In this document: one piece after another, positions 32,881 through 36,878 of the stretch
Numbering within the stretch: position 1 is the stretch's first letter
How the letters are laid out: every line of letters begins with the position of its first letter
Assembly (NCBI GenBank): GCA_905234595.1
Contig: CAJOID010000024.1
Coordinates: 1 to 36,878 of the forward strand
DNA length: 36,878 bases
Origin: an uncultured Lachnospiraceae bacterium
Lineage (GTDB): Bacteria; Bacillota; Clostridia; Lachnospirales; Lachnospiraceae
Direction of reading: 5' to 3'
Made by a program: the position numbers and the translations under genes
The notes under the pieces: model-generated
What the model saw: the letters and a program-made list of their open reading frames with translations, nothing else
What the model was told of the DNA's origin: nothing
Database searches by the model: none

Positions 32881-35190
32881 ATGGTATGGACTATGTCTGA
32901 TGTTGACAGATCAGGTATTCTGCATCTGGATACAGATAATGCCATAGAGAAGTCCAAGAGCCCTGATGATCTCTATCAGGACCTGGTATCCCGTGTGCGC
33001 CTCTATCATCCTTCCGATGATATATCCATGATCGAAAAAGCATATAAGATCGCCCTTGAAGCTCATGAAGGACAGTTCAGAAGGTCCGGTGAGCCTTATA
33101 TCATGCACCCGTTGCATGTTGCGATCATACTGGCCGACCTGGAACTTGATAAGGAGACGATAGTAGCAGGCCTGCTTCATGACGTACTTGAGGATACCAA
33201 CACCACTATCGAGACACTGAGGGATGACTTCGGTGAAGATGTGGCGCTGATCGTGGATGGTGTTACCAAGCTGGACAAACTCCAGTTCACAGGTTCCGAT
33301 CAACAGGTGGACCGGCTGGAGATGCAGGCAGAGAACCTGCGCAAGATGTTCCTGGCCATGGCCAAGGACATCAGGGTCATCCTGATCAAGCTTGCCGACA
33401 GACTCCATAATATGCGGACATTACAGTTCCAGCCGGAGGAGGCACAGCAGCGTATTGCCCGTGAAACACTGGATATATATTCGCCGATAGCTCACAGGCT
33501 CGGTATCAGTAAGGTAAAGGTCGAACTGGATGACCTGTCTCTTATGTATCTCGAACCCGAAGCATATCAGGAACTGGTTGAGAGCATAGATGTCAACAAT
33601 TCTGAGCGTGAGGAATATATACAGGGCCTTGTAGACGAGGTCAGAGAGCATATAACGGGCGCAGGGATACATGCCCAGGTATACGGACGTATCAAGCATC
33701 TGTTCAGCATCTATAAGAAGATGCGCAACCAGAACAAGACTCTCGACCAGATATATGACGTGTTTGCCATACGTATCCTGGTTGACAGCATACAGGACTG
33801 TTATGCCGCACTGGGAGTTATCCATGCCTTGTATAAGCCTATCCCGGGACGGTTCAAGGATTATATAGCCATGCCCAAGGCTAACATGTACCAGTCGCTG
33901 CATACGACGCTGATAGGATCTTCGGGACAGCCTTTTGAGATACAGATCAGAACCCATGAGATGCATAAGGCTGCCGAATACGGTATCGCTGCTCACTGGA
34001 AGTATAAGGACGCATCCGACGGCAAGAAGGTTGACGATTCCGAACAGGAGAAACTGACATGGCTCAGGCAGATTCTGGAATGGCAGCAGGATTCACAGGA
34101 CAATGCCGAGTTCATGGGTATGCTGAAGAGCGATCTAAATCTGTTCTCGGATAATGTATACTGCTTTACCCCCGGAGGAGAAGTCAAGAATCTGCCGACC
34201 GGATCCACTCCGATCGATTTTGCATATGCCGTGCATTCCGCCGTAGGCAACCGGATGATAGGTGCCCGTGTGAACGGTAAGCTCGTTCCGATAGATTACG
34301 AACTCAGAAACGGTGACCGTGTGGAGATCATCACGAGCCAGAATACCAAAGGCCCGAGCCGTGACTGGCTGAACATAGTCAGATCATCTCAGGCACGGAA
34401 TAAGATCAATCAGTGGTTTAAGCAGATACTCAAGGATGATAATATCATCAAAGGCCGTGAGGCGCTGAATAACTATATCAAGTCCAAGGGAGTATCGGTA
34501 AGCACGATCATGATCCCCAGATATACCGAGAGGGTCATGCGCAGATACGGATTCTCCGACTGGGATTCCCTGCTTGCGGCTATAGGTCATGGCGCCCTGA
34601 AAGAGGGACAGGTGATCTCACGTATGCAGGAGTACTATACGGATGATCATAAGGCCAATCCCACAGAGGAAGAGATACTCGAACAGGTGGCACAGAGTGC
34701 GAACCAGGTGTCCCTCAATCCCAGGCATGGCGGAAGTGCGATCACGGTCAAAGGTATCCATGATGTGGCTGTCAGATTCTCCAAGTGCTGTTCACCTCTT
34801 CCCGGCGATGAGATAGTCGGTTTCGTGACCAGAGGAAGAGGAGTATCCATCCACAGGACAGACTGTGTCAATATACTTAATCTTCCCGATAACGAGAGAG
34901 TACGTATCATAGATGCCGAATGGCAGCAGCCTGACGGAGAGGCTGGAGAGACATATCTGGCCGAGATATGTATATTTGCAAATAACAGGAGCGGTCTGCT
35001 GGCCGAGGTATCCAGGATGTTTACCGAGAAAGGAATAGATATACTCTCGGTGAATACACGTGTATCCAAACAGGGAACGGCTACCATGGATATAAGTTTT
35101 GAAGTAAAGAGCAGACAGGAACTCGATCATATGATAGAGAAGATCAGGAGTATCGAGAGCGTAGTGGACATTGAGCGTACCACCGGCTGA
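32872..35190 (+). CDS. relA: Bifunctional (p)ppGpp synthetase/hydrolase (RelA/SpoT family)
   Basis: The 772-residue protein makes and degrades the stringent-response alarmone. The HD hydrolase domain is intact: HPLHVAIILADL, GLLHDVLEDT and KLADRLHNMRTL. The synthetase domain has IKHLFSIYKKMRNQNK, DVFAIRILVDS, and GRFKDYIAMPKANMYQSLHTT. The TGS domain is VYCFTPGGEVKNLPTGSTPI, and a C-terminal ACT domain ends the protein. The intact HD motif indicates a bifunctional Rel enzyme. Start: GTG 32872 has GAGGG at 6 bases; in-frame ATG codons at 32881 and 32893 are alternatives. It is followed by a metallo-hydrolase gene. Confidence 0.95.
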   Translation: MCGMVWTMSDVDRSGILHLDTDNAIEKSKSPDDLYQDLVSRVRLYHPSDDISMIEKAYKIALEAHEGQFRRSGEPYIMHPLHVAIILADLELDKETIVAGLLHDVLEDTNTTIETLRDDFGEDVALIVDGVTKLDKLQFTGSDQQVDRLEMQAENLRKMFLAMAKDIRVILIKLADRLHNMRTLQFQPEEAQQRIARETLDIYSPIAHRLGISKVKVELDDLSLMYLEPEAYQELVESIDVNNSEREEYIQGLVDEVREHITGAGIHAQVYGRIKHLFSIYKKMRNQNKTLDQIYDVFAIRILVDSIQDCYAALGVIHALYKPIPGRFKDYIAMPKANMYQSLHTTLIGSSGQPFEIQIRTHEMHKAAEYGIAAHWKYKDASDGKKVDDSEQEKLTWLRQILEWQQDSQDNAEFMGMLKSDLNLFSDNVYCFTPGGEVKNLPTGSTPIDFAYAVHSAVGNRMIGARVNGKLVPIDYELRNGDRVEIITSQNTKGPSRDWLNIVRSSQARNKINQWFKQILKDDNIIKGREALNNYIKSKGVSVSTIMIPRYTERVMRRYGFSDWDSLLAAIGHGALKEGQVISRMQEYYTDDHKANPTEEEILEQVAQSANQVSLNPRHGGSAITVKGIHDVAVRFSKCCSPLPGDEIVGFVTRGRGVSIHRTDCVNILNLPDNERVRIIDAEWQQPDGEAGETYLAEICIFANNRSGLLAEVSRMFTEKGIDILSVNTRVSKQGTATMDISFEVKSRQELDHMIEKIRSIESVVDIERTTG

Positions 35191-35216
35191 CAGCCGTTTG
35201 TACGCGGGGGATTCTT

Positions 35217-35855
35217 ATGAGTGATATAAAGATAGGGCGTATGATGCTCGGAGCAGTCGGGACCAACTGCTATTTCGTTTACAGGGAAGGATCACAGGAC
35301 GTGATCTTTTTTGATCCCGCGGATTCAGGATCATATATATATGAGCAGTTAAAAGACAGAGGCTTCACTGTTAAGTCCATTTATCTTACCCATGCACATT
35401 TCGATCATATATGGGGATGCAATGAGCTGCGTGAGCTGACGGGAGCAAAGGTCCATGCCTATGAAGAAGAGCGTGTTCTGTGTGAGGATGCCGAGACCAA
35501 TGTGTCCGCACAGGCAGGCAGGCCTTACACGGTCAGGGTGGACGAATATCTGCGGGACGGTCAGGTCATGACCGAAGGCGACATTTCCTTCAGGGTGATA
35601 TATACTCCCGGACATACCATAGGCAGCTGTTGCTACTATATAGAGGAAGCCGGAATACTGATCAGCGGTGACACACTGTTCCAGGCGAGCGTGGGCCGTG
35701 CGGATCTGCCTACAGGTTCCGAATCCACACTTATCAGATCCATATCCGATAAGCTGATGTGCCTGCCCGATGAGACGAAAGTCTATCCCGGCCACGGAGC
35801 ATCCACGAGCATAGGATATGAGAGAGAGAATAATCCGTTCATCTATTCATTCTGA
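35217..35855 (+). CDS. Metallo-beta-lactamase-fold hydrolase (glyoxalase II-like)
   Basis: The 212-residue protein carries the metal-binding set of this fold: THAHFDHIWG, a histidine in TPGHTIGSCCYY, the aspartate in ISGDTLFQASVGRADLPTGS and the last histidine in VYPGHGASTSIG. The pattern fits the small YcbL/glyoxalase-II-like group, which hydrolyses thioesters. GGGGGA stands before the ATG, 26 bases after relA. The pair relA-MBL hydrolase is a frequent Clostridia arrangement, but a functional link is not shown. True substrate unknown. Confidence 0.9.
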   Translation: MSDIKIGRMMLGAVGTNCYFVYREGSQDVIFFDPADSGSYIYEQLKDRGFTVKSIYLTHAHFDHIWGCNELRELTGAKVHAYEEERVLCEDAETNVSAQAGRPYTVRVDEYLRDGQVMTEGDISFRVIYTPGHTIGSCCYYIEEAGILISGDTLFQASVGRADLPTGSESTLIRSISDKLMCLPDETKVYPGHGASTSIGYERENNPFIYSF

Positions 35856-35896
35856 CAATTAACCTGCATTTCACGGTTCGACCACAGGAGATTATT

Positions 35897-36859
35897 ATGT
35901 TCAAAACACTGGCTGCGCAGACCAAACAGTTCAAGACTGCGTCCATACTCACCCCGATACTGGCAGGCCTCGAGGTCGTCATGGAGACTCTTCTGCCTCT
36001 CATGATGGCGGGTATCATAGATAAAGGTATCATGCCCGGTAACTTAAACGAAGTGTTCAGATACGGTGCCATCATGATCGTCATGGCCATAGCATCCTTA
36101 AGCTTCGGCATAGCTGCCGGCCGTCTGGCGGCAAACGCATCCGCCGGATTTGCAGCGAATATCAGGACCGCGATGTATGAGAACATCCAGACATTTGCAT
36201 TCAAGAACATAGACAAGTTCTCGACTTCCGGACTGGTAACCCGTATGACCACGGACGTGACCAATCTGCAGAATGCTTTCCAGATGATCTTAAGGATGTG
36301 CGTGAGAGCACCCATGACACTTATATGTGCGCTGGTCATGGCATTTCTGGTCAATGCTCAGGTGGCATCCATATTTGTGGTAGCAGTTGTGTTCTTAAGC
36401 AGTCTGCTCTTCGTTATAATCAGGATCACGATGCGACTGTTCGATCAGGTGTTTAAGAAGTACGATGCACTCAACGAGTCGGTACAGGAGAATGTCACCG
36501 CCATACGTGTCGTTAAGTCATTCGTACGTGAGGATTACGAAAAAAAGAAATTCAATACGGCCGCGGAGAACATATATAAGCTGTTTGTGAAAGCCGAACG
36601 CAATATAGCTCTGAACGGTCCGATCATGATGACGACGGTATATTCATGTGTGCTGGGCATATCATGGCTGGGAGCCCGTCTGATCGCCTCGGAGAGGCTT
36701 ACGACGGGTGAACTGACCACATTACTGTCATATGTCATGGCGATCATGTTCAGCCTTATGATGGTATCGATGATATTCATCATGTTCTCAATGGGTTCTG
36801 CAGCTATCGAAAGAATACGGACAGCAATGGCCGCTTCCATTCTGATTGGTGCTCGATGA
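35897..36859 (+). CDS. ABC exporter, membrane domain (truncated or misassembled at the 3' end)
   Basis: The readable 320 residues are an ABC type I transmembrane domain with six hydrophobic spans. RMTTDVTNLQNAFQ, the QENVTAIRVVKSFVRE coupling region and FSMGSAAIERI are typical of the heterodimeric multidrug/lipid exporters. No nucleotide-binding domain follows: after ERIR the frame reads about a dozen unrelated residues and stops at 36859, 19 bases before the window ends. In intact homologues this point continues as a linker (ERI.EVL.E) to the ATPase domain. The last 60 bases therefore look like a frame error or chimeric contig end rather than a natural half-protein. AGGAG lies before the ATG. 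Confidence 0.8.
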   Translation: MFKTLAAQTKQFKTASILTPILAGLEVVMETLLPLMMAGIIDKGIMPGNLNEVFRYGAIMIVMAIASLSFGIAAGRLAANASAGFAANIRTAMYENIQTFAFKNIDKFSTSGLVTRMTTDVTNLQNAFQMILRMCVRAPMTLICALVMAFLVNAQVASIFVVAVVFLSSLLFVIIRITMRLFDQVFKKYDALNESVQENVTAIRVVKSFVREDYEKKKFNTAAENIYKLFVKAERNIALNGPIMMTTVYSCVLGISWLGARLIASERLTTGELTTLLSYVMAIMFSLMMVSMIFIMFSMGSAAIERIRTAMAASILIGAR

Positions 36860-36878
36860 TTTATACGAGGCTGATGGT

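Overview
The window looks like chromosomal core sequence from a Clostridia bacterium, most likely a Lachnospiraceae-type organism (Butyrivibrio and relatives). This rests on protein style and gene order: dgt-dnaG-rpoD-trmK, then Asp23/Gls24-nusB-xseA-xseB-ispA-dxs-tlyA-nadK, a relA with TGS and ACT domains, and a class A RNase P RNA. The genus is inference. Both ends cut through genes. Two places inside (an atypical stretch in rpoD, a frame break in trmK) and the far right end look like assembly or mutation anomalies, so a metagenome-assembled contig is plausible.

Layout. 1-521: start of a leftward AlgI-type MBOAT acyltransferase. 650-7104: a compact rightward signalling operon behind a good sigma-A promoter: diguanylate cyclase, a degenerate diacylglycerol-kinase-like protein, a membrane hybrid histidine kinase with receiver and Hpt domains, and a secreted CotH-family protein. 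7105-7260: tRNA-Leu(CAG) with its own promoter and terminator. 7278-8216: a cytoplasmic GH26-like glycosidase. 8243-9722: a small stand-alone FakA-C-like domain and trpS, closed by a strong terminator.

9742-16143: dgt, dnaG, rpoD, trmK (frame broken) and a uridine-kinase-like P-loop kinase with ThrRS-like N-terminal domains. 16164-16504 (minus): RNase P RNA, whose promoter overlaps that of the divergent aldo/keto reductase with two 4Fe-4S motifs. 17727-24287: a PilZ protein, two tandem CobW/P47K GTPases (one with a very long His/Asp tract, the other fused to a TIGR03943-like domain), deoB, prfC and an exported transglutaminase-like protein.

24299-31016: the Asp23-to-nadK operon (transcription antitermination, exonuclease VII, isoprenoid synthesis, rRNA methylation, NADP synthesis). 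recN then lies on the opposite strand, convergent with nadK, with no argR between. Divergent from recN are relA and a metallo-beta-lactamase-fold hydrolase, then a truncated ABC exporter.

I found no CRISPR array, prophage, insertion sequence or recognised defence system. The most unusual items are the atypical sigma-finger segment in RpoD, the degenerate lipid-kinase homologue inside a c-di-GMP/two-component operon, and the paired CobW GTPases.
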